A DNA stretch of 64,000 nt, taken from positions 2,914,001-2,978,000 of the forward strand of contig NZ_CP159510.1 of NCBI RefSeq assembly GCF_040529185.1, in the 5' to 3' direction. Below, one piece after another: positions 9,231 through 17,829 of the stretch. The translations under genes and the position numbers were made by a program. The notes below the pieces were generated by a model. It was given only the letters and a program-made list of their open reading frames with translations. It did no database searches and was not told the origin of the DNA. The stretch is from Sporolactobacillus sp. Y61 (GTDB lineage: Bacteria; Bacillota; Bacilli; Bacillales; Sporolactobacillaceae). The number at the start of each line of letters is the position of its first letter. Position 1 is the stretch's first letter.

Positions 9231-10925
9231 TCATGCCTGATGCTGCTGGTACAGGTTAACTCTTTTCAGGATCTTCGGTTCCTTTTTCTCAATGGCTCGA
9301 ACGGCTGTCTCTGCCGAAGCCTGATAGTCATAGTTTCTGAACAGCTGTTCAGCTGTCTGAAGCTTCCCGTCGATTTCCGGATCATCCGTGCGGTATCTGT
9401 TCCCGTAGCGAATCATCTCTTCAGCAAATGCCGCTGTTTCAACAATGGTCTTTGCCTGACTGTGAACGTCATCCGCTTTTGCCTTTGCGGCGTCAAGTGC
9501 CTCTTGTACCTCAGTCATATTAAGCGGTTTATCATCAAGATGGCCGCCCGCCGACTTGAGCTGCTGCTCTGCCTCGCTCAGCACATGACTAAAGGACTCC
9601 GGGACTCCGGGGATATTGCTTTTTAACAGCATTTGTCTGGCTTCAAAAAGGATGTGCCTGAGTTCATGAATGGATTGTCTTGCCGCGAGTTCATCTTTCC
9701 TGAGCGCTTTAATCTTCTTGCTGTAGCTGTCAGCCAGTGAATCGATCTCACCGATATCGGCACCGATTTTTTTCAGTTTTTCCAGCACCGTACTGAAAGC
9801 TTCCGAATGATTTTTAATCATTTCGCCCGTTTCAGCATAGGTTTTTTCCAGTTTATAATAACTCTTGCTGATTTCCCGCTGAACTTTGATATCGTCCGTA
9901 TCAATATGGTAACTGTCCCGGACCATCTCAGTTTCTTCATTCAGTTCATTAATTTTCCGGCCGGCTGAATCCAGTCTTGCCTCGATCTTCGGTGCCACTT
10001 CCCTGATTTCCTGTCTGCTCAGGGCTTCTTTTTCCAGCTGATTATAAAGCCAGTCAAGCTGATCGTGTATTCCCTGCAGACCCTCTGAAGCTTCAGTCAG
10101 CTCCAGACGGCCGACAGAGGCCTCAACGACATGAAGCTGGCGCTCCGCTTCTTCAAGCTGCGTACCGATCTGCAGGTGCTGCAGGGCATAGCCTTCCTCC
10201 ACCATTTCCTCGCTTCCCTGCCGCAGTTCGCGGATCTGGTCAGGTATGGAATGACCGATATCTTCATATAAAGCCGGAACCTGATCTATTTTTTCCTGCA
10301 CGTCATCAATGCCCGTTTTTACGCCAAGCAGGATCCTTCGTGCTTCTATATAATTACCCGATGCGGTTTGCTCACCATACTTGCTGTATTGTTCATCGAT
10401 GGCTTTTACCGACTTCTCCAGCAGCGGCAGCGCTTTTCGAAACTGGCTTCGCCTTGTGATCATCAGCTTTTTGATCTGGTGATATGACTCTTTAACAGGT
10501 GTAACGTCCTTCCTGTTCTTGCTCTCGCTGTCGACAACAGCATTCAATTCCTTCAGGATTCCGTCAATCTCAGCTTCAATGGTATCCATTTGTTTCTGAA
10601 GCTGACCGACAAGAGCCTGTGCTGCTTTAAAGCGATATTTATCTGTAAGCCCTTCAGCCTTAAAAAGAGACTCTCCGACAGCTGGAAGTTCTCGTGTTAC
10701 AATATCATCCCATCCGGAGCGCCATTTTTCAAATTTTTTTTCTGTATCTCCGACCATCCTGAGTTGTTTGACTTTAGCCAGTTCCTTTGCCACCGGCCGG
10801 TTCATCATATCCACACGACGCGTCTCCGCCTGGTCAATCCGGCTATACGTTTTTTTTCTCATCCACGCGCCGTATGAGATGACAAAAACAATGATCAGGA
10901 TCAGGCCGATCACCACATAGAGCAT
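9231..10925 (-). CDS. ezrA: EzrA, septation ring formation regulator
   Basis: EzrA is a membrane-anchored negative regulator of FtsZ ring formation. One N-terminal membrane segment (about residues 2-20, VIGLILIIVFVISYGAW) is followed by long coiled-coil, spectrin-like repeats rich in Glu, Lys and Leu to residue 564. The patch GNRYRTDDPEIDGKLQTAE near the C-terminus fits the conserved EzrA patch. I start at the ATG at 10925, eight codons inside the longer frame, because GGGGGA lies 8 bases upstream and the membrane segment then begins at residue 2, as in B. subtilis EzrA. Confidence 0.93.
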   Translation of the reverse strand: MLYVVIGLILIIVFVISYGAWMRKKTYSRIDQAETRRVDMMNRPVAKELAKVKQLRMVGDTEKKFEKWRSGWDDIVTRELPAVGESLFKAEGLTDKYRFKAAQALVGQLQKQMDTIEAEIDGILKELNAVVDSESKNRKDVTPVKESYHQIKKLMITRRSQFRKALPLLEKSVKAIDEQYSKYGEQTASGNYIEARRILLGVKTGIDDVQEKIDQVPALYEDIGHSIPDQIRELRQGSEEMVEEGYALQHLQIGTQLEEAERQLHVVEASVGRLELTEASEGLQGIHDQLDWLYNQLEKEALSRQEIREVAPKIEARLDSAGRKINELNEETEMVRDSYHIDTDDIKVQREISKSYYKLEKTYAETGEMIKNHSEAFSTVLEKLKKIGADIGEIDSLADSYSKKIKALRKDELAARQSIHELRHILFEARQMLLKSNIPGVPESFSHVLSEAEQQLKSAGGHLDDKPLNMTEVQEALDAAKAKADDVHSQAKTIVETAAFAEEMIRYGNRYRTDDPEIDGKLQTAEQLFRNYDYQASAETAVRAIEKKEPKILKRVNLYQQHQA

Positions 10926-11087
10926 ACGGAATTTCCCCCATTCTCGCATGTAACACGTACTTTCAATTATTCTCTATTGTATCAAAAAAAGACACATAAA
11001 GATAAAAAAAGCGACAATACGATCAATTTTATTTTATACTTATATTCACGGAAACGAAATGACATCAAACGAGTGGGATGATACACT

Positions 11088-11858
11088 GTGGATGAAATCT
11101 GGATATACATCTTTCTGATCGTTGCAGGATTTGGATCGGGGTTTATCGACTCGGTAGTTGGCGGGGGCGGCGTGATTTCAACGCCGGCATTGCTGTCAAT
11201 CGGTCTGCCCCCTCAAATAGCGCTGGGGACAAATAAACTCGCCAGTTCCATGGGATCTCTGACCAGTACGCTGACCTTTCTCCGATCGGGAAAAGTGAAT
11301 CTTCGTCTGACGGCAAAATTATTTCCCCTGTCTTTTACAGGATCAGCCTGCGGCGTGTTTCTCGTTCATTTTCTCCCTTCGCAGCTTCTGCGCCCTTTGA
11401 TTCTAATTCTGCTGGTCGCTGTCACGATATATACCCTGTTACGGAAAAAATGGGGGGCAGCCAGCCATTTCCGGGGACTGACAGGCAAGACGTGCATGTG
11501 GTTTCTCCCGCTGGTACTCGCCATTGGATTTTATGACGGTTTCCTCGGTGCCGGTACCGGATCCTTTCTGATTTTTTCATTTCTCATGCTTGGTTTCGAT
11601 TTCATCCATTCTGCAGGAAATGCCAAAGTACTGAACTTCGGCAGCAACATTGCAGCTCTGATCACCTTTGCTGCTCTCGGCTATGTCAATTATCGCATGG
11701 GGGCCATTATGGCCGCAGCCCTGATCGCAGGTTCCTGGTGCGGAGCAAAAGTTGCCATAAAAAGCGGATCATCCTATGTAAGGATCCTGTTTCTTGCGGT
11801 TACGACATTACTTATCGGGAAAAATATCGTGGATTATCTCACCTGGCTCACCCGCTGA
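11088..11858 (+). CDS. TSUP (TauE/SafE) family membrane permease
   Basis: A membrane protein of 256 aa with about seven to eight hydrophobic segments. It has the two-repeat layout of the TSUP family: VAGFGSGFIDSVVGGGGVISTPALL at residues 13-38 and FYDGFLGAGTGSFL near residue 150. Members export or import organosulfur anions such as sulfite or sulfoacetate, but the substrate cannot be read from sequence. The start is GTG. The gene converges on refZ and overlaps its 3' end by 25 bases. Confidence 0.85.
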   Translation: MDEIWIYIFLIVAGFGSGFIDSVVGGGGVISTPALLSIGLPPQIALGTNKLASSMGSLTSTLTFLRSGKVNLRLTAKLFPLSFTGSACGVFLVHFLPSQLLRPLILILLVAVTIYTLLRKKWGAASHFRGLTGKTCMWFLPLVLAIGFYDGFLGAGTGSFLIFSFLMLGFDFIHSAGNAKVLNFGSNIAALITFAALGYVNYRMGAIMAAALIAGSWCGAKVAIKSGSSYVRILFLAVTTLLIGKNIVDYLTWLTR

Positions 11859-12514
11859 CGTCGCTTAAAACGGCGGTTTTCCTCCAGCAACCGGTCTGCC
11901 CATCCGGCAATATAGCGTAAATAACCGGGTCGAAATGAAGACTCGCTCGGTTTCATGTAATACACTTTTCTGAGCAACTGCGGCTGCAGAAACGGCATAA
12001 TAATCAGGTCACGGAACTGCAGAAGGGTAAAATCCGCCTGAAGCGGATCTTTACCAAATCCGGGCACTGCCTTTTCTAATAATTGAGTAAGCAGAAACTT
12101 TTCCTTCATCAGATAGCTGGCCATAAGTTCTCTGACCAGCTGATTATCAAGGGTCATCTCCCGGTGAACAAAGCGGGACAGATAAAAATATTTTTGCTGA
12201 TAGGTGATCAGCGCATCGGCAACCGTGACGATCAGGTCCTCAGCCTGCCCATTCGGCTGAACGTTATCCTGTTTTGCGGCGTTCTCCAGACAGTCGAGAT
12301 ATCCTTCAAAAAAAGAGGACATAAGATGTTCCAGAAGGCCCTGCTTACCTCCGAAATAATAGGAGACCAGAGCAATATTTACACGTGCATCTGCGGCTAT
12401 AGCCCGCACAGATGTCCCGTCGTATCCGCTCATATTAAATAATTTTAATGCAGAATGAATGACTGCCTCTTTTGATGTCCGGCCGCCTTCAGGTAAAATA
12501 CTTTTTCCCGGCAT
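11834..12514 (-). CDS. refZ: TetR-type regulator resembling RefZ
   Basis: RefZ is a DNA-binding protein that binds sites near the origin and helps position the chromosome and division septum at sporulation. The 226 aa have an N-terminal TetR helix-turn-helix (about residues 15-60, TSVRAIAADARVNIALVSYYFGGKQGLLEHL). The rest is divergent, as in this group. The order ezrA - refZ - ytsP - rpsD matches B. subtilis, where the gene is yttP/refZ. I use the ATG at 12514, because AAGGGA lies 8 bases before it and only 2 before the alternative ATG. Confidence 0.8.
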   Translation of the reverse strand: MPGKSILPEGGRTSKEAVIHSALKLFNMSGYDGTSVRAIAADARVNIALVSYYFGGKQGLLEHLMSSFFEGYLDCLENAAKQDNVQPNGQAEDLIVTVADALITYQQKYFYLSRFVHREMTLDNQLVRELMASYLMKEKFLLTQLLEKAVPGFGKDPLQADFTLLQFRDLIIMPFLQPQLLRKVYYMKPSESSFRPGYLRYIAGWADRLLEENRRFKRRQRVSQVR

Positions 12515-12675
12515 GTGCATCGTCCCTTCCCGCCTGAGAAATGTTACTCCCTTAATAATAAACTTTCTCCATTCACCACGTCTATCCTGCTCATACTGTT
12601 CGACAATCCGGCTGAAACTTTCGCCATGATCTGATAAAATGGGTGTACTATAGCAGAAAGCTGAGGGGAAATATA

Positions 12676-13125
12676 ATGAATTCTGTCAGTAACAATAGAA
12701 TTCAGGTGCTCGAGTCCCTGATAAAAAATGAAACGGATCAAACGGCAAATCTTGCCAACTGCTCTGCCTGGCTAAACGAGAGTTTTGAGCAGATCAACTG
12801 GGCAGGCTTCTATCTGTTTAAAGATGGAGAGCTGGTCCTTGGTCCTTTTCAGGGAAAACCGGCCTGTATACGAATCCAGCCAGGTAAAGGCGTTTGCGGT
12901 ACAGCTGCAGCAAAGCGGGAAATCATACGTGTCGCCGATGTCCATAAATTTCCCGGACATATTGCCTGCGATGCCGTATCCCGCTCAGAAATTGTAGTAC
13001 CACTGATTAAAGAAGACGAACTAATCGGCGTTATCGATATTGACAGCCCGAATCTTAACCGGTTCTCTGATGAAGATCAGCAATTTCTTGAAGCGGTGGC
13101 CGAAACGCTCGTCCGCTACATCTGA
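12676..13125 (+). CDS. GAF-domain free methionine-(R)-sulfoxide reductase (YtsP type)
   Basis: A single GAF domain of 149 aa of the fRMsr family, which reduces free methionine-(R)-sulfoxide. The three family cysteines are seen in ACIRIQPG, KGVCGTAA and HIACDAVS, followed by SRSEIVVPL. The start at 12676 follows GAGGGGA by six bases. The long frame opens earlier at 12643 without a ribosome site. In B. subtilis the equivalent is ytsP, also just upstream of rpsD. Its role in the cell is probably repair of oxidised methionine. Confidence 0.88.
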   Translation: MNSVSNNRIQVLESLIKNETDQTANLANCSAWLNESFEQINWAGFYLFKDGELVLGPFQGKPACIRIQPGKGVCGTAAAKREIIRVADVHKFPGHIACDAVSRSEIVVPLIKEDELIGVIDIDSPNLNRFSDEDQQFLEAVAETLVRYI

Positions 13126-13149
13126 TTCACAGGTATCCGCCATCATTTC

Positions 13150-13179
13150 TTGACTTTCGGAATACAATTGAGTTATAAT
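13150..13179 (+). promoter_or_regulatory. Sigma-A promoter of rpsD
   Basis: TTGACT (13150-13155) and TATAAT (13174-13179) are 18 bases apart. Transcription would begin near 13186, leaving an untranslated leader of about 220 bases before rpsD. Confidence 0.85.
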
Positions 13180-13185
13180 ACCTCT

Positions 13186-13404
13186 CGTGTAAAATGAGGC
13201 AGTTACGGAAAGCGGTCAGAGTTCTTTTTATTTTGTTCCTCCCATATAGCGGAGGTGCACTGTGTAACCTAGGCTGCCTGGGCGAATGTGCAAGATGGCA
13301 AAATAGCTCTGTCAGTGCTTCCGGAGGTGTCATTTTATACCGTCGGGATCCGGTGACCGTCACGATCCGGAACCCAATAAAATGACAAAGGAGGAGTCAA
13401 TTCA
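13186..13404 (+). promoter_or_regulatory. rpsD leader, likely S4 autoregulatory region
   Basis: A leader of about 220 bases lies between a strong promoter and rpsD. It contains complementary stretches, for example GGATCCGGTGACC and GTCACGATCCGG near 13348-13372, just before the ribosome site. In B. subtilis the rpsD leader binds S4 and represses its own translation. The role here is inferred from position and length, as I could not align it to the known pseudoknot by eye. Confidence 0.5.
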
Positions 13405-14007
13405 ATGGCTCGATATACTGGTCCGGTCTGGAAAAAGTCACGCCGACTGGGCATTTCACTCAGCGGTACAGGCAAAGAACTCGAAAGGCGTCCGTATGCA
13501 CCCGGGGAACACGGTCCTTCTCAGCGCGTGAAACTTTCAGAATACGGACTTCAGCAGAAGGAAAAGCAGAAACTGCGTTTTATGTACGGTCTCAATGAAC
13601 GGCAGTTCCATCGTGTATTCAACGACGCAGCAAAGATGAAGGGTGTTCATGGCGAAAACTTCATGATTCTGCTTGAATCCCGGCTGGACAATCTGGTTTA
13701 TCGCCTGGGACTCGCGCGTACGCGCAGACAGTCACGTCAGCTTGTCAATCACGGGCACATCACAGTAAATGGACATCGCGTCGATATCCCTTCCTATCGT
13801 GTAAAGCCCGGTGATACGATCGGCGTCCGGGAAAAATCCCGTAATCTTACTGTCATCAAGGATGCTCTGGAAACGAATAACTTTGTTCCTGAATATCTGT
13901 CCTTTGACGAAAAGAATCTGGAAGGCACCTATACCCGTCTTCCGGAGCGCTCAGAACTCCCGGCTGAAATTACTGAAGCCATGATCGTCGAATTCTATTC
14001 CAGATAA
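13405..14007 (+). CDS. rpsD: Ribosomal protein S4
   Basis: A primary 16S rRNA-binding protein and small-subunit assembly initiator. The 200 aa have the expected N-terminal [16 protein letters not shown], then the S4 RNA-binding domain around residues 92-152 ([22 protein letters not shown]). The zinc cysteine cluster found in some S4 proteins is missing, as is common in Bacillales. The ribosome site AAAGGAGGAG lies 8 bases upstream. The gene is transcribed alone, with its own promoter and a strong terminator. Confidence 0.98.
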   Translation: MARYTGPVWKKSRRLGISLSGTGKELERRPYAPGEHGPSQRVKLSEYGLQQKEKQKLRFMYGLNERQFHRVFNDAAKMKGVHGENFMILLESRLDNLVYRLGLARTRRQSRQLVNHGHITVNGHRVDIPSYRVKPGDTIGVREKSRNLTVIKDALETNNFVPEYLSFDEKNLEGTYTRLPERSELPAEITEAMIVEFYSR

Positions 14008-14019
14008 TGTGTCTGTCCT

Positions 14020-14059
14020 GCTTCCGTCCGGATCACTCCGGTCGGGAGCTTTATTTTTT
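14020..14059 (+). terminator. rpsD terminator
   Basis: A 13-bp stem with one mismatch (14020-14032 with 14037-14049, loop TCAC) is followed by TTTATTTTTTT. It starts 13 bases after the rpsD stop codon. Confidence 0.92.
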
Positions 14060-14063
14060 TATC

Positions 14064-14193
14064 TCGCATGAACGGACAGCCTCCCTTCAGGGGAGGGTAA
14101 CGAACAGGACCATCCGGGGAATAACTGCCCGCAGCACCCAATGGATTCCACTCACAATCAGTAGAGGATGAAGAAACCCCCACTGATTAACGT
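14064..14193 (+). repeat. Structured intergenic element R2, copy A
   Basis: This stretch resembles the reverse complement of 38731-38866. Shared blocks are CGCATGAACGG at the start, TAACTGCCCGCAGCA in the middle, and ACAATCAGT...GAGGAT...CCCCCACTGATT at the end. The last block folds as AATCAGT/ACTGATT. CCTCCC/GGGAGG forms a hairpin near 14082-14098. The element begins directly after the T-run of the rpsD terminator. No reading frame is conserved between the copies. Confidence 0.8.
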
Positions 14194-14318
14194 TTCACTT
14201 TATCTGAATTTCGCCTGTTTTCCTGTTTCCTTGATTTTCCTTTTCAACTCCCCTGTTTTAGGCTAATATATAAGAAGCTTTCATCATATTTATGAATCAT
14301 TCCAGAAGGAGAGACAGT

Positions 14319-16964
14319 ATGCGCTTCAAACTCAAAAGATTTTCCCGCTACTTTGACCGGCTCGCAGAAATATGGTCAACAAACCGCGTCATACAAACGC
14401 TGGAATCGATCAGGAGCGTCATTTGGCACTCCTTTCTCATGACATTAAGTCTGGCCATTATTGGCTGTTTCTTTGCTGCCGGTACGGTTTCCGGTTATTT
14501 TGCAAAAGTTGTCCATAACCAGGCGTTACCCAGCTATGATACGATGCAGCAGAAAATCAGTAATTACAGTGAAAGCAGCATCGCTTATTTCGCGGGAAAT
14601 ATTCCAATCGGAAAACTGAACAGTGATCTGGTACGAACGAAAACGGATCTCCAGGACATTTCCCCAAATCTGATTCACGCTGTCATTGCAACTGAAGATG
14701 AACTGTTTTATCAGCATCATGGCGTGGTCCCGCGGGCTGTGATACGGGCAAGCACCGAGGAACTGCTGAATCAGCCTCAGGTGACCGGCGGCAGTTCCAT
14801 TACACAGCAGCTTGTAAAAAATCAAATGCTCACCAATGAAGTTTCTATTGACAGAAAATTCAAAGAAATATTATTAGCCCTGCGTCTGGAAAAGTTCTTT
14901 TCCAAGGACGAAATTCTGAATGCTTACCTGAATATGGCCCCTTTCGGACGGGACGCTTCCGGAAAAAATATCGCAGGCGTGGCGGCAGCATCTGAAGGAA
15001 TCTTCAATGTTAAAGCCGACAGACTGAACATCCCTCAGGCTGCATTTGTTGCCGGTCTGCCGAAGAACCCGTTTACTTATTCGCCGTTTCTGAATCAGGG
15101 CGGATTAAAAAAAGATCTTTCTGCCGGGATCAACCGGGCGCACACCGTTCTGAGGCGGATGCATTCAGAAGGTTATATTGACAGTAAACAGCTGAAATCA
15201 GCACTGGCTTATGACTACAGGAAGCACTTTGCACAACCGGCTAAATCTGTTTATACCGATTACCCTTATCTCTCCAAAGAAGTTGAGCATCGGGCCGCAG
15301 TGATCCTTGCCAAAAAGTCTGCACAACAACAGGGTTACAGTGGCAGCACGCTCTATCAGGACTATTTAAATTATGAAAGGATCACATATGAAAAAAACCA
15401 CGTGACAGGCTACACTCGCCTTTCACTGCAGGAGATCGCAAAGAAAGACGGGCTGGATTACGAAACCGTTGAAAACCACTATAAGCTGTTCACTGAAATG
15501 CTGGATAATGCCGGAAAACAGCTTGGAAACGGCGGATTCAGAATATCCACCACCATCAATAAACCAATCTATGACGGCATGCAGGCTATAGCCCGCGGTT
15601 ATTCTCGTTACGGTCCTGAAAAGTATGCCCGCAAACCCAATGGAGAAATCATCACCGTCAGGAACGCTAAAACAGGTAAGGATGAAAAGGTCACGGATCC
15701 CATGCAGGTCGGATCCATCATGATTGATAATAAAACCGGTAAGATCATCAGTTTCGTCGGAGGACGTGATTTTGGCACATCCCAGTATAACTTTGCAACG
15801 AGCGTTACCCGTCAGAACGGCTCAACAATGAAGCCCCTGCTGGTCTACGCGCCGGCCATGGAAATGGGACTGATCCAGCCCGGGTCTGTGGTTGCCGATC
15901 TTCCCTATAGAAGGACCATTAATGGAAAGATTTACGCACCGACAGATTATGGCTCGACGTCAACAAGCAGCGTTTTTCACGGGTTCGAAACGGCCAGAAA
16001 GGCTCTGGCAGCTTCTCACAACGTACCAGCCGTAAGTGTATTCACCCGCCTCAGCAAGGCTACGGACAAGGCCCCTGATTTTCTGAAAAAAATGGGCGTG
16101 ACATCACTGGTCGGTACAGACGGGCACAATGTTTCTGCAGCTCTGGGCGGGATCACACGGGGGCTGACTGTTGAAGAAAACACGAATGCCTATACAACCT
16201 TTGCCAATAACGGACAGTTCATCGATGCCTATATGATTGACAAAATCACAGACGCGTCGGGGAAAGTCATCTATCAACACGAGTCAAAGCCGGTCCGGGT
16301 TTTCTCTGAACAGACCAATTACCTCATGCTTGATATGATGCGCGATGTCTTTAAATACGGAACCGGTGCCCGAATGCCGGGTGGACTGGAATTTACAGCG
16401 GACTGGGCCGGGAAAACAGGAACATCGCAGAACTGGCGTGACTCCTGGCTGGTTGCCTCTAACCCGAATATTACATTGGGAGTATGGAACGGTTATGCAC
16501 ATAATCAGCAATTAAACCGCTACACCTATTCCGATCAGACCCGGTCCCTGTTTACCGGATTTGCCAACAGTGCTTACCATGTGGATCCGGATCTCATGGC
16601 ACCGAAAGAAAAATTCAGTCAGCCCGGAGGAGTCGTCCGGGCGACAGCATGTGGCCTGACCGGTCAGAAACCAACGGGCCTGTGCCAGGCTGCGGGCTTT
16701 GTCACGACTGATCTTATGAATAAAAAATACCTGCCTGCAGAAGATGTTGAACCACTGATACCGGCAAATGCTCCTCAGCCAAAACCAGACGAGCAACAGG
16801 AAGGCAAGGAGGAAGGGCAAAAACAGGAGGAGAAGGATCAGAAAGAAACAAATCCGGAAAAAGTGAATGTATTCAGAATCAAACCGGAAATCATGAGTGA
16901 CCGGTTCCCTTACACTGATTTGAAATCAGCCAATCCGAAATTGCTGGGGAAAATTCGGCCATAG
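14319..16964 (+). CDS. Class A penicillin-binding protein (bifunctional glycosyltransferase/transpeptidase)
   Basis: A murein polymerase and cross-linker of 881 aa. It has a short basic cytoplasmic tail, one membrane segment near residues 37-62, and a GT51 domain with catalytic ATEDELFYQHHGV near residue 125 and GGSSITQQLVKNQ near residue 160. The transpeptidase domain carries the active-site STMK, the second motif SHN and the third KTGTS. A Glu/Lys-rich linker near residues 820-850 precedes a short tail. The start at 14319 follows AGAAGGAGAG. An upstream ATG at 14292 lacks a ribosome site. I cannot assign it to a named PBP. Confidence 0.92.
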   Translation: MRFKLKRFSRYFDRLAEIWSTNRVIQTLESIRSVIWHSFLMTLSLAIIGCFFAAGTVSGYFAKVVHNQALPSYDTMQQKISNYSESSIAYFAGNIPIGKLNSDLVRTKTDLQDISPNLIHAVIATEDELFYQHHGVVPRAVIRASTEELLNQPQVTGGSSITQQLVKNQMLTNEVSIDRKFKEILLALRLEKFFSKDEILNAYLNMAPFGRDASGKNIAGVAAASEGIFNVKADRLNIPQAAFVAGLPKNPFTYSPFLNQGGLKKDLSAGINRAHTVLRRMHSEGYIDSKQLKSALAYDYRKHFAQPAKSVYTDYPYLSKEVEHRAAVILAKKSAQQQGYSGSTLYQDYLNYERITYEKNHVTGYTRLSLQEIAKKDGLDYETVENHYKLFTEMLDNAGKQLGNGGFRISTTINKPIYDGMQAIARGYSRYGPEKYARKPNGEIITVRNAKTGKDEKVTDPMQVGSIMIDNKTGKIISFVGGRDFGTSQYNFATSVTRQNGSTMKPLLVYAPAMEMGLIQPGSVVADLPYRRTINGKIYAPTDYGSTSTSSVFHGFETARKALAASHNVPAVSVFTRLSKATDKAPDFLKKMGVTSLVGTDGHNVSAALGGITRGLTVEENTNAYTTFANNGQFIDAYMIDKITDASGKVIYQHESKPVRVFSEQTNYLMLDMMRDVFKYGTGARMPGGLEFTADWAGKTGTSQNWRDSWLVASNPNITLGVWNGYAHNQQLNRYTYSDQTRSLFTGFANSAYHVDPDLMAPKEKFSQPGGVVRATACGLTGQKPTGLCQAAGFVTTDLMNKKYLPAEDVEPLIPANAPQPKPDEQQEGKEEGQKQEEKDQKETNPEKVNVFRIKPEIMSDRFPYTDLKSANPKLLGKIRP

Positions 16965-17075
16965 ATCAGGCACCGACCCATCGAACTGAAAAAAATCTTT
17001 GATTTTCTTTCTCTCATATTACCGTGCTTACGGTTTCCGTATACGGTAATTCCTTTCATTTATATACTTACAGAC

Positions 17076-17121
17076 GCTCATCCTGCCAGATCCTGTTTTT
17101 CAAGGTTCCGGCAGGATGAGC
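17076..17121 (+). terminator. Perfect 12-bp inverted repeat downstream of the PBP gene
   Basis: GCTCATCCTGCC (17076-17087) pairs with GGCAGGATGAGC (17110-17121) across 22 bases. No good T-run follows, so its role as a terminator is uncertain. It may be a 3' stabilising stem or part of a repeat. Confidence 0.4.
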
Positions 17122-17155
17122 GTTTATCTACCAGCAGCTCGAGTGAGGCAAGCAC

Positions 17156-17250
17156 GGTAGCACGGTGCTGCGCACCGGCTGTTTCGGGCCCGTAGCAGGC
17201 CCGAAACCGTGTCAATCAAGGGTCAGGTCACCTGTCCCGCGGCTGCTACC
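17156..17250. other. Multi-hairpin segment with cloverleaf-like folding
   Basis: GGTAGC (17156-17161) can close with GCTACC (17245-17250). Inside lie three strong hairpins. The first is CGGTGC/GCACCG (17163-17177). The second is a perfect 10-bp stem GTTTCGGGCC/GGCCCGAAAC with a 7-base loop (17181-17207). The third is GGGtCAGG/CCTGtCCC (17220-17238). It lacks tRNA landmarks such as a T-loop. Function unknown; either strand could be transcribed. Confidence 0.55.
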
Positions 17251-17394
17251 TTTGATTTGACAACCGTTTGCCCGGTGTATGATACCATTGGAATTTTTAC
17301 CCGGGAAACATCCTCAATCACTTACGATACGGTTCACCGTAACGCAGCAAAATGAGGTTCTCCTGTATTTTTTCAACAATTAACCCACCTTGCA

Positions 17395-17803
17395 AGGGTT
17401 TTCACCTCATTTACTTGTAAATAAGGTGTTTTGTCCTTAATGGAGTCACGAGCATAAAGTAAAATAAGCGGAGATTTTTCGGTTAGAAGCAGAGCGGCAC
17501 ACTTTTCAGAGGAGAAGTAAGCGGAGATTTTCCGATTATGCCAGGGGAAAAGCTCCATTTTCCCTTTTTTTGATTCAATAGACGGAATCTCTCCGTCTAT
17601 TTTAATTGTTTTTCATTTCATTTTACTAAGTAAGCGGAATTTTTCCACCTATTCATCTGATGCTGTGCTTAGCCGGATCCCCCGATAAGAGTGGATCCCA
17701 GGTCACCTCCCTGGTTTACTTTTGTCATTTTTTTAATCCACCCTTATTTTTCATATTGGGGAAAATAGTCCCTGATTTTTGACCATACGACTTCAGATTT
17801 GCC
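17395..17803 (+). repeat. Long intergenic repeat R1, copy 2
   Basis: Same orientation and order of blocks as 6037-6402, somewhat longer through small insertions. The hairpin units lie at about 17461-17486, 17517-17540, 17576-17603 and 17627-17652. The third is a perfect inverted repeat AATAGACGGA/TCCGTCTATT with a 5-base spacer. The element ends just before the 3' end of the kinase gene. Confidence 0.9.
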
Positions 17804-17829
17804 ATAAAATAATTTCAGAACCTACATCA

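Larger units (their letters stand above)
16965..17829. other. 865-base intergenic region rich in inverted repeats
   Basis: No gene is supported here. From left to right it holds an 8-bp inverted repeat ATTACCGT/ACGGTAAT (17018-17050), a perfect 12-bp inverted repeat (17076-17121), a multi-hairpin segment (17156-17250), and the second copy of repeat R1 (17395-17803). A TTGACA at about 17257 has no well-spaced -10. Confidence 0.7.

Noticed and set aside
17156..17250. tRNA gene suggested by the cloverleaf-like folding
   Set aside because: No T-loop (TTCRANNY), no D-arm consensus and wrong arm lengths.
6037..17803. CRISPR array suggested by evenly spaced palindromic units in R1
   Set aside because: Only four imperfect units per copy, the sequences between them are also conserved between copies, and no cas genes are nearby.
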